Source: Vibrio diazotrophicus
Lineage (GTDB): Bacteria > Pseudomonadota > Gammaproteobacteria > Enterobacterales > Vibrionaceae
DNA length: 64,000 bases
Direction: 5' to 3'
Assembly (NCBI RefSeq): GCF_038452265.1
Contig: NZ_CP151842.1
Coordinates: 992,001-1,056,000 of the forward strand
The stretch's first letter is position 1, and the number at the start of each line of letters is the position of its first letter. Of the stretch, positions 18,809 to 28,402 are shown one piece after another. The notes under the pieces are model-generated. The model searched no databases. It worked only from the letters and a program-made list of their open reading frames with translations, and was not told the DNA's origin. The position numbers were made by a program, and so were the translations under genes.

Positions 18809-20740
18809 ATGATCCAAAAAACCTTTTCTCAACAAGGCGCATTAGGCAAAGCCATTCCGGGCTTCCAGCCTCGACAAGCTCAAATCGAGATGGCTCAGGC
18901 AGTTGCAAAAGCAATTGTTGGCGAATCGCAGTTGGTCGTGGAAGCTGGAACAGGAACCGGCAAAACCTTCGCTTATCTCGTGCCTGCGCTATTAAGCGGA
19001 AAGAAAACCATCATCAGCACGGGTTCTAAAAACCTGCAAGAGCAGCTGTTTCATCGTGATCTTCCCTTAATGGTTGATGCTCTCGGCTTTCACGGCAATG
19101 TCGCATTGCTCAAAGGTCGTGCTAACTATTTGTGTCTAGACCGCCTGAGCAGACAAATGATTGAAAGTCACACCAATGACTCTGCTGACCCGCAACTGCT
19201 CACACAGCTGGTGAAGGTGAGGTCATGGTCATCAGAGACCAGAAGCGGCGATTTAGGTGAGTGCGATGCACTGCCTGAAGACAGCATGATCATTCCCACC
19301 ATTACTTCCACCAATGACAACTGTTTGGGTAAAGAATGCCCGAGCTATACCGATTGCTTCGTCAATAAAGCAAGACGCAAAGCGATGGATGCCGATATCG
19401 TGGTGGTTAACCATCACCTGTTCTTAGCCGATTTAGCGATTAAAGAAACGGGATTTGGTGAACTGATACCAGAAGCGGAAGTGTTTATCTTCGATGAGGC
19501 ACATCAGTTGCCTGATATTGCCAGCCAATATTTTGGTCAGTCGGTATCGAGCCGACAAATCCAAGATCTCGCCAAAGACATTGAAATTGCTTATCGCACA
19601 GAAGCTAAGGATATGCGCCAACTGCAAAAAGTAGGCGATAAGCTGGTTCAGTCTGCGGCTGATTTACGCATTGTGCTTGGCGATTCTGGGCACAGAGGTA
19701 ACTGGAGAGAAGCGATGGCTTCGCCTTCTATTGCTCGTGAAATTGAACGTGTTAAAGACAGCCTCAACTTTGCGATAGAAGTACTCAAAATTGCTTTAGG
19801 GCGCAGCCAGTTATTGGATGCGGCCTTTGAGCGCGCCAATCTGATTAAAGGCCGAATTGAAAGGGTATGTGATGTTTCCATTACGGGGTACTCGTATTGG
19901 TTTGATACCACGCCACGTCATTTTAGTTTGCATATTACGCCGCTTTCCGTTGCCGATAAGTTCCACGAACAGATAGAAATGAAGCAAGGGGCGTGGATTT
20001 TTACCTCAGCCACGTTGGCAGTGAATGACGACTTCGGCCACTTTACCCATCGTTTAGGATTGCAGCCCGGTGAACAGTTCTCGTTGCCGAGTCCTTTTGA
20101 TTATCAAAATCAAGCAAAGTTGTGTGTTCCAAGGTATCTGCCAGAGCCAAACAGTCCGGGGCTTGCTGACAAACTGGTACGCATGCTTTCTCCGGTCATT
20201 GAACAAAACCAAGGGCGCTGCTTCTTTTTGTGCACTTCACACAGCATGATGCGCGAACTGGGCGAGAAATTCAGAGAAACGCTGACCTTACCGGTATTAA
20301 TGCAGGGTGAAACCAGCAAGCAAAAAACACTGGCTGAGTTTATGGAGTTAGGCAACGCCTTGCTGGTGGCAACCGGTGCTTTCTGGGAAGGGATTGATGT
20401 TAGAGGTGACACATTAAGCTGTGTTATCATCGACAAACTTCCGTTTACCGCTCCAGATGACCCGCTGTTAAAAGCGCGTATTGAAGATTGCCGTTTGCGA
20501 GGCGGAGACCCGTTTGCTCAGGTCCAGTTGCCAGATGCGGTGATTACCTTAAAGCAGGGTGTTGGACGACTTATTCGAGACAAGAAAGACAAAGGAGCAC
20601 TGATCATTTGTGATAATCGATTAGTGACCCGAGACTATGGCGGAATATTCCTTGCCAGTTTGCCTCCTATCCCGCGTACGCGAGATTTGGATATGGTTAA
20701 AAGCTTTCTTGCACAATTATCAGAAACAGAAACAATTTAG
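18809..20740 (+). CDS. yoaA: DinG-family ATP-dependent DNA helicase YoaA
   Basis: A superfamily 2, XPD-like 5'-3' DNA helicase; E. coli YoaA works with the DNA polymerase chi subunit HolC in repair. The 643-aa product has Walker A EAGTGTGKTFAY, the Fe-S cluster cysteines (NCLGKECPSYTDC), the DEAH box FDEAHQL and the late helicase motif VGRLIR. The ATG at 18809 gives MIQKTFSQQG and a length close to E. coli YoaA (636 aa); an upstream in-frame extension of 37 codons has no homology. tsaB follows 8 bases after its stop, so the two are likely co-transcribed. Confidence 0.93.
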   Translation: MIQKTFSQQGALGKAIPGFQPRQAQIEMAQAVAKAIVGESQLVVEAGTGTGKTFAYLVPALLSGKKTIISTGSKNLQEQLFHRDLPLMVDALGFHGNVALLKGRANYLCLDRLSRQMIESHTNDSADPQLLTQLVKVRSWSSETRSGDLGECDALPEDSMIIPTITSTNDNCLGKECPSYTDCFVNKARRKAMDADIVVVNHHLFLADLAIKETGFGELIPEAEVFIFDEAHQLPDIASQYFGQSVSSRQIQDLAKDIEIAYRTEAKDMRQLQKVGDKLVQSAADLRIVLGDSGHRGNWREAMASPSIAREIERVKDSLNFAIEVLKIALGRSQLLDAAFERANLIKGRIERVCDVSITGYSYWFDTTPRHFSLHITPLSVADKFHEQIEMKQGAWIFTSATLAVNDDFGHFTHRLGLQPGEQFSLPSPFDYQNQAKLCVPRYLPEPNSPGLADKLVRMLSPVIEQNQGRCFFLCTSHSMMRELGEKFRETLTLPVLMQGETSKQKTLAEFMELGNALLVATGAFWEGIDVRGDTLSCVIIDKLPFTAPDDPLLKARIEDCRLRGGDPFAQVQLPDAVITLKQGVGRLIRDKKDKGALIICDNRLVTRDYGGIFLASLPPIPRTRDLDMVKSFLAQLSETETI

Positions 20741-20748
20741 AGATATTC

Positions 20749-21468
20749 ATGAGCGCAAAAATTCTTGCCTTAGACACAGCGACAGAGCAGTGTTCAGTCG
20801 CCTTAATGGTTGGTGAAAAAGTGTATTCCCGCAGTGAGTTTGCACCTCGCGACCATACAAAAAAAATTCTGCCAATGGTGGATGAGGTTCTAAAAGAAGC
20901 GGGCTTAGCGCTGAGTGATTTAGACGCGCTCGCTTTCGGGCGTGGTCCGGGTAGCTTTACAGGCGTTCGAATTGGTATCGGAATTGCACAGGGTTTAGCA
21001 TTCGGTGCGGATTTACCCATGATTGGCGTATCTACGTTGGCGACAATGGCGCAAGGTGCGTACCGTCAACACGGTGTGACTCACGTTGCGAGCGCGATCG
21101 ATGCACGAATGAGTGAAGTTTATTGGGGCCGTTTTGAGCGTCAAGAAGATGGCAGTTGGAATGAAATCGACGCGGAATGCGTGATTCCACCGGCTGTGCT
21201 TGTTCAACAAATCGAAACTGCTGAGCAAGTCCAGAAAGATGAGAATAGTTGGGCGAAAGTAGGAACCGGTTGGCAAGCATACGCTGATGATTTGGCAGCG
21301 CTGCCACTGAATTTGACCGAGAGTGAAATACTTTATCCAGATTCGCAAGACATTGTTTATCTTGCTCAGTTTGAATGGGCAAAAGGCAATACAACAGCAG
21401 TAGAAGACTCTAGCCCAGTGTATTTACGTGACACAGTGGCATGGAAAAAGCTACCGGGACGTGAGTAA
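20749..21468 (+). CDS. tsaB: tRNA threonylcarbamoyladenosine synthesis protein TsaB
   Basis: TsaB is the scaffold partner of TsaD in adding the threonylcarbamoyl group to A37 of ANN-decoding tRNAs. The 239-aa product starts SAKILALDTATEQCSVAL, the actin-like ATPase fold of the Kae1/TsaD family, and has RGPGSFTGVRIG, the conserved interface motif. It lacks the metal-binding His pair of TsaD, which separates the two. It directly follows yoaA. The substrate class includes tRNA-Arg(UCU) only indirectly (AGA codons), so no link with the tRNA genes at 30.8 kb is implied. Confidence 0.93.
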   Translation: MSAKILALDTATEQCSVALMVGEKVYSRSEFAPRDHTKKILPMVDEVLKEAGLALSDLDALAFGRGPGSFTGVRIGIGIAQGLAFGADLPMIGVSTLATMAQGAYRQHGVTHVASAIDARMSEVYWGRFERQEDGSWNEIDAECVIPPAVLVQQIETAEQVQKDENSWAKVGTGWQAYADDLAALPLNLTESEILYPDSQDIVYLAQFEWAKGNTTAVEDSSPVYLRDTVAWKKLPGRE

Positions 21469-21515
21469 GCGTAAGGTCGCGGATAAGCTTTGAGTTGAGA
21501 ACAAGTCACTTGCAA

Positions 21516-21538
21516 GGGTAAGGATCAGAACCTTACCC
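21516..21538. other. Hairpin downstream of tsaB
   Basis: GGGTAAGG (21516-21523) pairs with CCTTACCC (21531-21538) around a 7-base loop. There is no T-run, so it may be a weak terminator or mRNA-end stem. Confidence 0.5.
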
Positions 21539-21557
21539 CACTTACTGTAGGAGCTTT

Positions 21558-21854
21558 ATGGTTTCAATTAATGGATTGCCCGGCAATGTCTCGAATACCA
21601 ACCGAACATCCAAGGCAAAGAAAAACAACGGGGTCAAAAAGGGTACTGAAGTTGCGACCAGAGCGACGAAAGTGGCTGAAGCCGTCTCGCACTCTATTCG
21701 TCCCGTTGATGAATCTGAAATCCATCGAGCTCAAGTTGAGTACGATTTACCAGAAGGCCGCTCCAGAAAAGCCATGGAAGCTTATATGGATGTGATGAAT
21801 CGTGCTAAAAGAGAGGAACTAGCCCAGCTGTTAGGGGTCGATATTTATATTTGA
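21558..21854 (+). CDS. Conserved hypothetical protein
   Basis: A 98-aa protein with a Lys/Thr/Asn-rich, probably disordered N-terminal half and a helical C-terminal half (LPEGRSRKAMEAYMDVMN, then a leucine-rich end). I do not recognise a named family; the pattern of a disordered basic start and short helical end resembles small regulatory or adaptor proteins. GGAGC precedes the ATG. It may form a unit with slp, which begins 37 bases after its stop. Confidence 0.7.
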   Translation: MVSINGLPGNVSNTNRTSKAKKNNGVKKGTEVATRATKVAEAVSHSIRPVDESEIHRAQVEYDLPEGRSRKAMEAYMDVMNRAKREELAQLLGVDIYI

Positions 21855-21891
21855 ACCATTTGCATCTTAAAGCCTAGCCTGAGAGGCCATC

Positions 21892-22455
21892 ATGAAACCA
21901 TTCACTTTACGCCACTTATTCGCCTTGTCTGCTGTCTTTGTTATTTCCGCCTGTACCTCATTACCAACCGAACTGAACGCTTCCTCAGAAGAAACGGTTA
22001 TTTCTGATTACAAAACATGGGTGGAATCCGGCACTGCGCAAGGTAGTGAAGTCCGATTAGGCGGTGTTATCGCCCATATTACCAACCTCAAAGACAAGAC
22101 CCGTATTGAAGTGGTTAATGTGCCAGTTGATAGTGTTGGCAGGCCAAGCGTTAAGGTTGAGCCTCAGGGACGTTTCGTCGGTTACGTGAATGAGTTCTTA
22201 GATCCGGTCACTTTCGCAGAAGGTCGATTAGTGACGCTACTCGGCAATACGGCTGAACCTGAAACAGGCAAAGTGGGTGATTTCGAACATCAGTACCCTG
22301 TGATGACAGTCAAGGGTTACCACTTGTGGCGAGTCGAAGAGCGCATCATCATGCAAGACAGCGGCCCTTATTTATATCACCACTGCTTAAGTTATTTCTG
22401 TCGTGACAGAGATGACATGTATCGTGAAGGCAGAGTAATACAAGAAGTAAAATGA
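21892..22455 (+). CDS. slp: Slp family outer membrane lipoprotein
   Basis: A 187-aa exported lipoprotein. The signal peptide ends at ISAC followed by TS, a lipobox that predicts outer-membrane sorting. The mature part has the Slp/YeaY-type pattern: VRLGGVIAHITNLKDKTRIEVV, then the PVDSVGRP and GRLVTLLG segments. Slp proteins are starvation- or carbon-limitation-associated lipoproteins of uncertain function. Its TGA overlaps the ATG of the following hydrolase (ATGATG at 22452), which indicates translational coupling. Confidence 0.9.
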   Translation: MKPFTLRHLFALSAVFVISACTSLPTELNASSEETVISDYKTWVESGTAQGSEVRLGGVIAHITNLKDKTRIEVVNVPVDSVGRPSVKVEPQGRFVGYVNEFLDPVTFAEGRLVTLLGNTAEPETGKVGDFEHQYPVMTVKGYHLWRVEERIIMQDSGPYLYHHCLSYFCRDRDDMYREGRVIQEVK

Positions 22456-23312
22456 TGTTCAAACAGACTCAATACTCAATCCATAGCGGCAGGATAGCCG
22501 CAGTGGAATTTGGAGATGCAAAAACGGCCGAAGTATCGGTCGTTTTTATTCATGGCTGGCTAGACAACGCTGCGAGCTTTTTCTCGGTCATGCAAGAGCT
22601 GGCTGAGGTTGCGCCTCAGTTACACCTTTGCGCAATCGATTTACCGGGGCATGGCTTGTCTGAGCATAAAAATGGCAGCAATTTTTACCCTTTTCACGAC
22701 TATATCGATGATTTTTGTCAGTTATCGCTTAATTTCTCAGCAAACAAGCTGGTGATCGTAGGTCATTCTCTTGGTGCTTTGGTTGCAAGTTGCTATAGTG
22801 CCGCCTTTCCTGAACACGTGGATGGATTAATTCAGATTGAAGGCTATGCACCTTTGGCTGAATCTGCTTCCGAAAGCGTTGAAAGAATGCGTCAGGGAGT
22901 GATGAGCCGTCAGCGTTTACGCAAGAAGCCACAACGTGGCTATGACGATATATCACAAGCGATAGAGCGTCGCTCGATGGCTAACCATATTAATCCTGAG
23001 TTGATTGCTCCCATTGTCGAACGGGGTATCAAACAGGTCGATGGTAAATGGCACTGGCGCCATGACGTTAAGTTAAAAAGTGAATCTTTATATCGGATGT
23101 CACCGCAACATGCGGCTGAAATTATCAATGCGATTCAATGCCCTCATCGATTAATCCTCGGTGAGCATGGTTTTCAAAGTTTAAAGCAACATCGCAACAT
23201 TTCGGAGCAAAGTTGCCCTGAGACGTTCACTGTTTCTGGTGGTCATCATTGCCATTTAGAACAACCAGAGCAGGTTGCAGAACTAATTTTTGGCGTAGTT
23301 AACAAAATTTAA
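22452..23312 (+). CDS. Alpha/beta hydrolase
   Basis: A 286-aa cytoplasmic alpha/beta-fold hydrolase. The oxyanion-hole region reads VVFIHGWLDN, the nucleophile elbow is GHSLGAL (Ser at about residue 104), and the late histidine is in SGGHHCHLEQPE. The cap and substrate-binding parts do not point to one substrate; esterase or acyl hydrolase activity is likely. It overlaps slp by four bases and lies just upstream of fadD, so a role around acyl chains is possible but only an inference from position. Confidence 0.88.
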   Translation: MMFKQTQYSIHSGRIAAVEFGDAKTAEVSVVFIHGWLDNAASFFSVMQELAEVAPQLHLCAIDLPGHGLSEHKNGSNFYPFHDYIDDFCQLSLNFSANKLVIVGHSLGALVASCYSAAFPEHVDGLIQIEGYAPLAESASESVERMRQGVMSRQRLRKKPQRGYDDISQAIERRSMANHINPELIAPIVERGIKQVDGKWHWRHDVKLKSESLYRMSPQHAAEIINAIQCPHRLILGEHGFQSLKQHRNISEQSCPETFTVSGGHHCHLEQPEQVAELIFGVVNKI

Positions 23313-23454
23313 ACAAGTGTTTGAGCCTTTTCGTGCTCAAGCACCGAGGCTGTGCTGTAATAAGCGCCATAAAAATAATGGCACGACATAAAGTCAATCC
23401 ACCATGAGAAGGTCATTGACGACAAATTGCCAGCCAATAACGAGGAGTATTACT

Positions 23455-25143
23455 GTGGATAAACCTTGGCTTTCACGTTACCCAAGTGAAGTACCAGAGA
23501 CCATAAATCCAGATCTATATCCATCATTGGTGGAAATGTTCGAACAATCGGTCAATCGATTTGCTGATCAACCTGCTTTCATTAACATGGGCACGGTTAT
23601 GACTTATCGCAAATTGGAAGAGCGTAGCCGAGCATTTGCTGCGTATTTGCAAAACGATTTGAAATTGAAGAAAGGCGATCGCGTAGCGCTAATGATGCCA
23701 AACCTTTTGCAATATCCGGTTGCGTTGTTCGGTATTTTGCGTGCGGGCCTTATCGCAGTTAATGTGAACCCTCTTTACACTCCTCGCGAACTAGAACATC
23801 AGCTAAATGATGCAGACGCACGAGCGATCGTTATTGTTTCTAACTTTGCCAGCACGCTAGAAAAAATCGTTGCGAATACACAAGTTAAACATGTGGTTCT
23901 GACCAGTCTTGGTCAGATGCTGCCACGTGCAAAAGGTACTGTGGTTGATTTCGTAGTTAAGTACGTAAAAGGAATGGTACCGAAGTATCATCTTCCTGGT
24001 GCAATTTCTATGCGTAAGGCACTGCATAAAGGTCGCCGTCAACAGTATGTGAAACCTTTTATGGCGGGTGATGATATTGCTTTCCTTCAATATACCGGTG
24101 GTACTACGGGTGTAGCGAAAGGTGCAGTACTGACGCACAGAAATATGATTGCCAATGTATTGCAGGCAAAAGGTGCCTACGGTGCGGTATTGCGTGAAGG
24201 GCGTGAATTAGTGGTGACGGCGCTGCCGCTTTACCACGTATTCGCGTTAACCGTGAACTGCCTGCTGTTTATTGAGATGGGTGGCAACAACTTGCTCATT
24301 ACCAACCCGAGAGACATTCCGGGGTTCGTGAAAGAGCTACAAAGAACATCTGCGACCGCTATTACCGGGGTAAACACCCTGTTTAATGCGTTGGTGAACA
24401 ATGAAGATTTCCATGAGTTGGATTTCAGCAATCTGAAATTGTCTGTTGGTGGCGGTATGGCTGTACAGCGCGCTGTCGCTGAAAAGTGGAAAAAGATCAC
24501 CGGCATCCATTTGCTCGAAGGTTACGGTTTAACAGAATGTGCCCCATTGGTTACTGGCAACCCTCATAACCTCACTGAATACACAGGTGCGATTGGTTTA
24601 CCTGTACCTTCAACGGAAGTTCGTATTGTTGATGATGAAGGTAACGTATTGCCAAATGATCAAGTGGGTGAGCTGCAAGTACGTGGCCCGCAGGTCATGC
24701 AAGGTTACTGGCAACGTCCTGAAGCAACCAAAGAAGTGTTGGATGAAGATGGCTGGTTATCTACAGGTGACATCGTAAGATTTGACGAAAATTACTTACT
24801 GCATATTGTTGACCGTAAGAAAGACATGATTCTGGTTTCAGGCTTTAACGTTTATCCGAATGAAATTGAAGATGTGGTTGCTTTGCATGGAAAAGTTCTT
24901 GAAGTGGCCGCGATTGGTCAGGCTCATGAAATTTCAGGTGAAGTAGTGAAGATTTTCGTGGTTAAACGTGACCCAAGCTTAACCAAAGAAGATGTCATTG
25001 AGCACTGTCGTGAATACTTAACAGGCTACAAAGTACCTAAGTTAGTTGAGTTCAGAGATGAACTACCAAAAACTAACGTTGGTAAGATTCTGCGTCGAGT
25101 ATTGCGTGAAGAGAACGACTCAGCTTTAGCTAAAAGTGCGTAA
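23455..25143 (+). CDS. fadD: Long-chain fatty acid--CoA ligase
   Basis: Activates fatty acids to acyl-CoA as they cross the inner membrane, the entry step of beta-oxidation. The 562-aa product has the P-loop-like AMP motif YTGGTTGVAKG, the GYGLTECAP motif and the FadD signature DGWLSTGDIV. It starts with GTG at 23455, preceded by CGAGGAG seven bases upstream, and then matches E. coli FadD (561 aa) from the first residues. An in-frame ATG at 23404 is too far upstream. A good terminator follows. Confidence 0.96.
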   Translation: MDKPWLSRYPSEVPETINPDLYPSLVEMFEQSVNRFADQPAFINMGTVMTYRKLEERSRAFAAYLQNDLKLKKGDRVALMMPNLLQYPVALFGILRAGLIAVNVNPLYTPRELEHQLNDADARAIVIVSNFASTLEKIVANTQVKHVVLTSLGQMLPRAKGTVVDFVVKYVKGMVPKYHLPGAISMRKALHKGRRQQYVKPFMAGDDIAFLQYTGGTTGVAKGAVLTHRNMIANVLQAKGAYGAVLREGRELVVTALPLYHVFALTVNCLLFIEMGGNNLLITNPRDIPGFVKELQRTSATAITGVNTLFNALVNNEDFHELDFSNLKLSVGGGMAVQRAVAEKWKKITGIHLLEGYGLTECAPLVTGNPHNLTEYTGAIGLPVPSTEVRIVDDEGNVLPNDQVGELQVRGPQVMQGYWQRPEATKEVLDEDGWLSTGDIVRFDENYLLHIVDRKKDMILVSGFNVYPNEIEDVVALHGKVLEVAAIGQAHEISGEVVKIFVVKRDPSLTKEDVIEHCREYLTGYKVPKLVEFRDELPKTNVGKILRRVLREENDSALAKSA

Positions 25144-25164
25144 CCTTATATTTAATGATGTTAC

Positions 25165-25194
25165 AATGCCGACCTAAACCGTCGGCATTTTTGT
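25165..25194 (+). terminator. Terminator after fadD
   Basis: AATGCCGAC (25165-25173) pairs with GTCGGCATT (25181-25189), followed by TTTTGTT. Confidence 0.8.
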
Positions 25195-25246
25195 TCCCAT
25201 GGAAATCATGCTGATGCCGAAAAGGGAAACTCATAGTGAGCCATTT

Positions 25247-26365
25247 GTGAATTATCAGATTATTACCCAGTTTAACGAACTAGAGCGTGTGTGCTTATTA
25301 GCACGAGACGCCGATGTCGTTATGCTCGATACCGAATTTGTTCGTACCCGTACCTTTTTCCCGCAGTTAGGGCTTATCCAACTGTTTGACGGAGAAAGTC
25401 TATCCTTGATTGATCCGCTTACAATGGACGATATGTCGCCATTTACCGAATTACTCAAAGATACTTCCGTTCTGAAAGTGCTCCATGCCTGTGGTGAAGA
25501 TTTGGAAGTATTTCAGAATGCCTTCGGTTGTGTACCATTTCCAATGGTCGATACCCAAGTGATGGCCGCTTTTCTCGGTTACGGCCTTTCAACAGGCTTT
25601 GCTTCTTTGGTGAAGGATCTGCTGGATGTTGAGCTAGATAAAAGTGAATCTCGCACTGACTGGCTGGCTCGTCCTTTATCACAAAAGCAGCTTAATTACG
25701 CCGCAGCGGATGTTTTCTATTTACAGCCAATGTATGAGCAACTGCTAGAGAAAGTGACTCAAGCTGGCTGGTGGGATGCCGCGCAGCAGGAATCTGAATT
25801 GCTGGTAGAGAAGCGCATTAAGTCAGTCAATCCTGATAATGTGTATTTAGAGATCAAAGGCGCATGGCAGCTTAGCCCTAAAGAGCTAGCAATCTTAAAA
25901 CCGCTGGCAACGTGGCGTTATCAGGAAGCGGTGAAACGCGATTTAGCCTTGAATTTTGTGGTGCGTGAAAACGAGTTGCTGACTATTGCTCGTCTGGCAC
26001 TGCGCAGTTCTAAACGTATGATCGAAGAGGGTGTAGATCCACACGCTGTTCGTCGTCATAGCACTAAGCTGATTCAAATCGTGAAAGATGCAATGCAAAC
26101 TCCGGAAAATTACTATCCAGAGAAGATCGTCCCTCTGATGGATTATCCAGGTTATAAGCAACTGTTTAAGAAGCTCAAAGATGAAGTGAAGGCGGTGTCT
26201 CAATCAACAGGTCTTGCAACGGAATTCTTGGCATCGAAAAAACAGCTGAATCAACTATTAAGTTGGGTCTGGAATAACGAGCGTGATCCAGAGCATCTTC
26301 CTGATGTGATGAGTGGATGGCGTCTTCCTATTCTTGGCGAACGTTTAGATAAGCTGGTGAATTAA
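25247..26365 (+). CDS. rnd: Ribonuclease D
   Basis: A 3'-5' exoribonuclease that trims tRNA precursors. The 372-aa product has DEDDy motifs: MLDTEFVRTR (Asp, Glu), HACGEDLEVF (Asp) and LNYAAADVFYL (Tyr, Asp), followed by HRDC domains. The start is uncertain: GTG at 25247 (VNYQIITQFN) gives the E. coli length (375) and has AGTGAG upstream; ATGs at 25199-25214 sit almost on the fadD terminator and are less likely. Transcribed alone. Confidence 0.93.
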   Translation: MNYQIITQFNELERVCLLARDADVVMLDTEFVRTRTFFPQLGLIQLFDGESLSLIDPLTMDDMSPFTELLKDTSVLKVLHACGEDLEVFQNAFGCVPFPMVDTQVMAAFLGYGLSTGFASLVKDLLDVELDKSESRTDWLARPLSQKQLNYAAADVFYLQPMYEQLLEKVTQAGWWDAAQQESELLVEKRIKSVNPDNVYLEIKGAWQLSPKELAILKPLATWRYQEAVKRDLALNFVVRENELLTIARLALRSSKRMIEEGVDPHAVRRHSTKLIQIVKDAMQTPENYYPEKIVPLMDYPGYKQLFKKLKDEVKAVSQSTGLATEFLASKKQLNQLLSWVWNNERDPEHLPDVMSGWRLPILGERLDKLVN

Positions 26366-26393
26366 GCGTGTAGCGCTTTTGCGAATAGAAATG

Positions 26394-26428
26394 AAACAGC
26401 CGACAGTGAAGTGTCGGCTGTTTTTTTA
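26394..26428. terminator. Terminator between rnd and minE
   Basis: AAACAGCCGACA (26394-26405) pairs with TGTCGGCTGTTT (26412-26423), then TTTT. It lies between the convergent rnd and minCDE transcripts. Confidence 0.85.
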
Positions 26429-26441
26429 TGATAATCGCGAA

Positions 26442-26705
26442 TTATTTTTCGTCGTCTGGAAGCTTAACGTTCAGCTCTAGCACTGAAATATCATCATCTT
26501 TATGTTCGAAAGAGAGCTCGACCATTGACGGGTCTATTGCCACGTATTTTGCAATCACTTGAAGAATGTCTTCTTTCAGCTGTGGCAAATAGGTTGGCGC
26601 AGGATCATTCTGGCTACGACGTTCTGCCACGATGATCTGTAAACGTTCCTTCGCTAAACTTGCGGATGTTTTTTTCTGTGGTTTGAAAAATTCAAGTAAA
26701 GACAT
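26442..26705 (-). CDS. minE: Cell division topological specificity factor MinE
   Basis: MinE stimulates the ATPase of MinD and drives pole-to-pole oscillation of the division inhibitor. The 87-aa product starts with the membrane-targeting MSLLEFFKPQKKTSA, followed by the MinD-contact helix (AKERLQIIVAERR) and the dimerisation domain. It is the last gene of minCDE, nine bases after minD. Confidence 0.96.
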   Translation of the reverse strand: MSLLEFFKPQKKTSASLAKERLQIIVAERRSQNDPAPTYLPQLKEDILQVIAKYVAIDPSMVELSFEHKDDDISVLELNVKLPDDEK

Positions 26706-26714
26706 AGTCGCTGT

Positions 26715-27527
26715 TTAGCCCCCAAAAAGTCGTTTAAAGATGCCTTTCTTCGGCTCGGTTAGGAAACGGAATTCGATTTCTTCGCCAAGTAGGCGTGATA
26801 CGGTGTCATCGTATGCCTGACCAGCATCAGACTGTTCGTCGAAAATAACTGGAACACCTTTGTTTGATGCGTTCAGTACTGCTTGGCTCTCAGGAATAAC
26901 ACCCAATAGAGGCACATGCAAAATTTCTTCAACGTCTTGTACGCTAAGCATTTCGCCTTGATTAACACGTGTTGGGTTGTAACGTGTCAAAAGCAGGTGC
27001 TGCTTAATAGGCTCCATACCTTGTTCTGCACGTAGTGACTTAGAATCAAGAATGCCAAGAATACGGTCTGAGTCGCGAACAGAAGAGACTTCTGGATTAG
27101 TCGTTACAATCGCTTCATCTGCATAGTAAAGCGCCATCAAAGCACCTTGCTCAATACCTGCTGGAGAGTCACAAATGATGAAGTCAAAGCCCATTTCTTT
27201 TAACTCATCGAATACGCGTTGCACACCATCTTTGGTCAACGCATCTTTATCGCGAGTTTGAGAAGCAGGAAGAATGAACAGGTTCTCGTTACGTTTGTCT
27301 TTGATCAGGGCTTGGTTCAGCGTCGCTTCACCATTGATAACGTTGACGAAGTCATACACAACGCGACGTTCACAGCCCATAATCAAATCAAGATTACGCA
27401 AGCCGATATCAAAATCGATAACCGCTGTCTTTTTACCTTTTAAAGCCAAGCCTGACGCAATCGCTGCGCTAGATGTGGTTTTACCCACACCACCTTTACC
27501 CGACGTTACGACAATAATGCGTGCCAT
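26715..27527 (-). CDS. minD: Septum site-determining ATPase MinD
   Basis: A membrane-binding deviant Walker-A ATPase that recruits MinC and responds to MinE. The 270-aa product has SGKGGVGKTTSSA with the signature lysine near residue 11, and ends with the amphipathic membrane helix KGIFKRLFGG. Length and sequence match E. coli MinD. Between minC and minE in the standard order. Confidence 0.97.
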   Translation of the reverse strand: MARIIVVTSGKGGVGKTTSSAAIASGLALKGKKTAVIDFDIGLRNLDLIMGCERRVVYDFVNVINGEATLNQALIKDKRNENLFILPASQTRDKDALTKDGVQRVFDELKEMGFDFIICDSPAGIEQGALMALYYADEAIVTTNPEVSSVRDSDRILGILDSKSLRAEQGMEPIKQHLLLTRYNPTRVNQGEMLSVQDVEEILHVPLLGVIPESQAVLNASNKGVPVIFDEQSDAGQAYDDTVSRLLGEEIEFRFLTEPKKGIFKRLFGG

Positions 27528-27548
27528 TTTTATAATTTCCTTTAAAAC

Positions 27549-28211
27549 TTAAATTGCGAGAGATTCGAACAGGAGTGAGTCATCATTCATACTCAGCATG
27601 ACTTTCTGCTGCCAAAACTCACTTTCAATCTGATCGCTAAGCCAGTAATTCCCAGCAATGGAGACTAGCTCAGCTTGTAAATCGTGACAAATAATACGAG
27701 CTTCTTTTTGACCGCTCGCACCTGCGATAGCGCGTCCACGCAGAGTGCCGTGAATATGAATGGAACCATCGGCAATCACTTCAGCACCCGCGCTGACATG
27801 GTTAAGGATCACTAAGTCGCCATCTTTGGCATACACTTGCTGACCGGAGCGAATAGGGGTGCGAACCACTTTGGTTGGTGCCATTTTCGCTGGCGCGTTA
27901 GTTGGGCTGTTACTGGCGGTCATCACGGCAAAACCCGCTTCAGACGCGAGCGTTTGGCTGCGTTTATCTTTGCAGCCGGAAATACCAACAGGAATTAAGT
28001 TTGCCTCGCTGATACCGTTTTTCAGTTGCACAAAATCGATGTCTCCGTCGACTTTAGCGATATTGATAACAACAGGGGCATTTGCAAAAAATGCAGGCGC
28101 TTGCGCGATTTTTTGTTTGAGAAAATCTATAGTGTTGGTGATGTGATTGTCAGAAAGGTGTAAAACTGACAAAGTAAAACTACTACCTTTTAGGTCAGGT
28201 GTATTAGACAT
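27549..28211 (-). CDS. minC: Septum site-determining protein MinC
   Basis: Inhibits FtsZ assembly away from mid-cell. The 220-aa protein has an N-terminal FtsZ-inhibiting domain and a C-terminal beta-helix domain with the MinC pattern of glycine-rich turns (VSAGAEVIADGSIHIHG, LRGRAIAGASG). It is the first gene of minCDE and is divergent from ycgL, the same neighbour as in E. coli. Confidence 0.96.
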   Translation of the reverse strand: MSNTPDLKGSSFTLSVLHLSDNHITNTIDFLKQKIAQAPAFFANAPVVINIAKVDGDIDFVQLKNGISEANLIPVGISGCKDKRSQTLASEAGFAVMTASNSPTNAPAKMAPTKVVRTPIRSGQQVYAKDGDLVILNHVSAGAEVIADGSIHIHGTLRGRAIAGASGQKEARIICHDLQAELVSIAGNYWLSDQIESEFWQQKVMLSMNDDSLLFESLAI

Positions 28212-28402
28212 TGAAACGTTGACCTCATAAACTCTTGGCTAGGCGTTGCCTGAGACTAGGGTTGTCATGTTATATTCAGCGCCCATGCGCAGCAAGTTAT
28301 CTTGCGGTTAATTAAGTGATTTGGTCGCATTTTTGTCGAATCTTGACCATTTCTAGACAAAACTCGTCATTAGTACGTGTTATTTACAATAAAAGGCTCA
28401 TC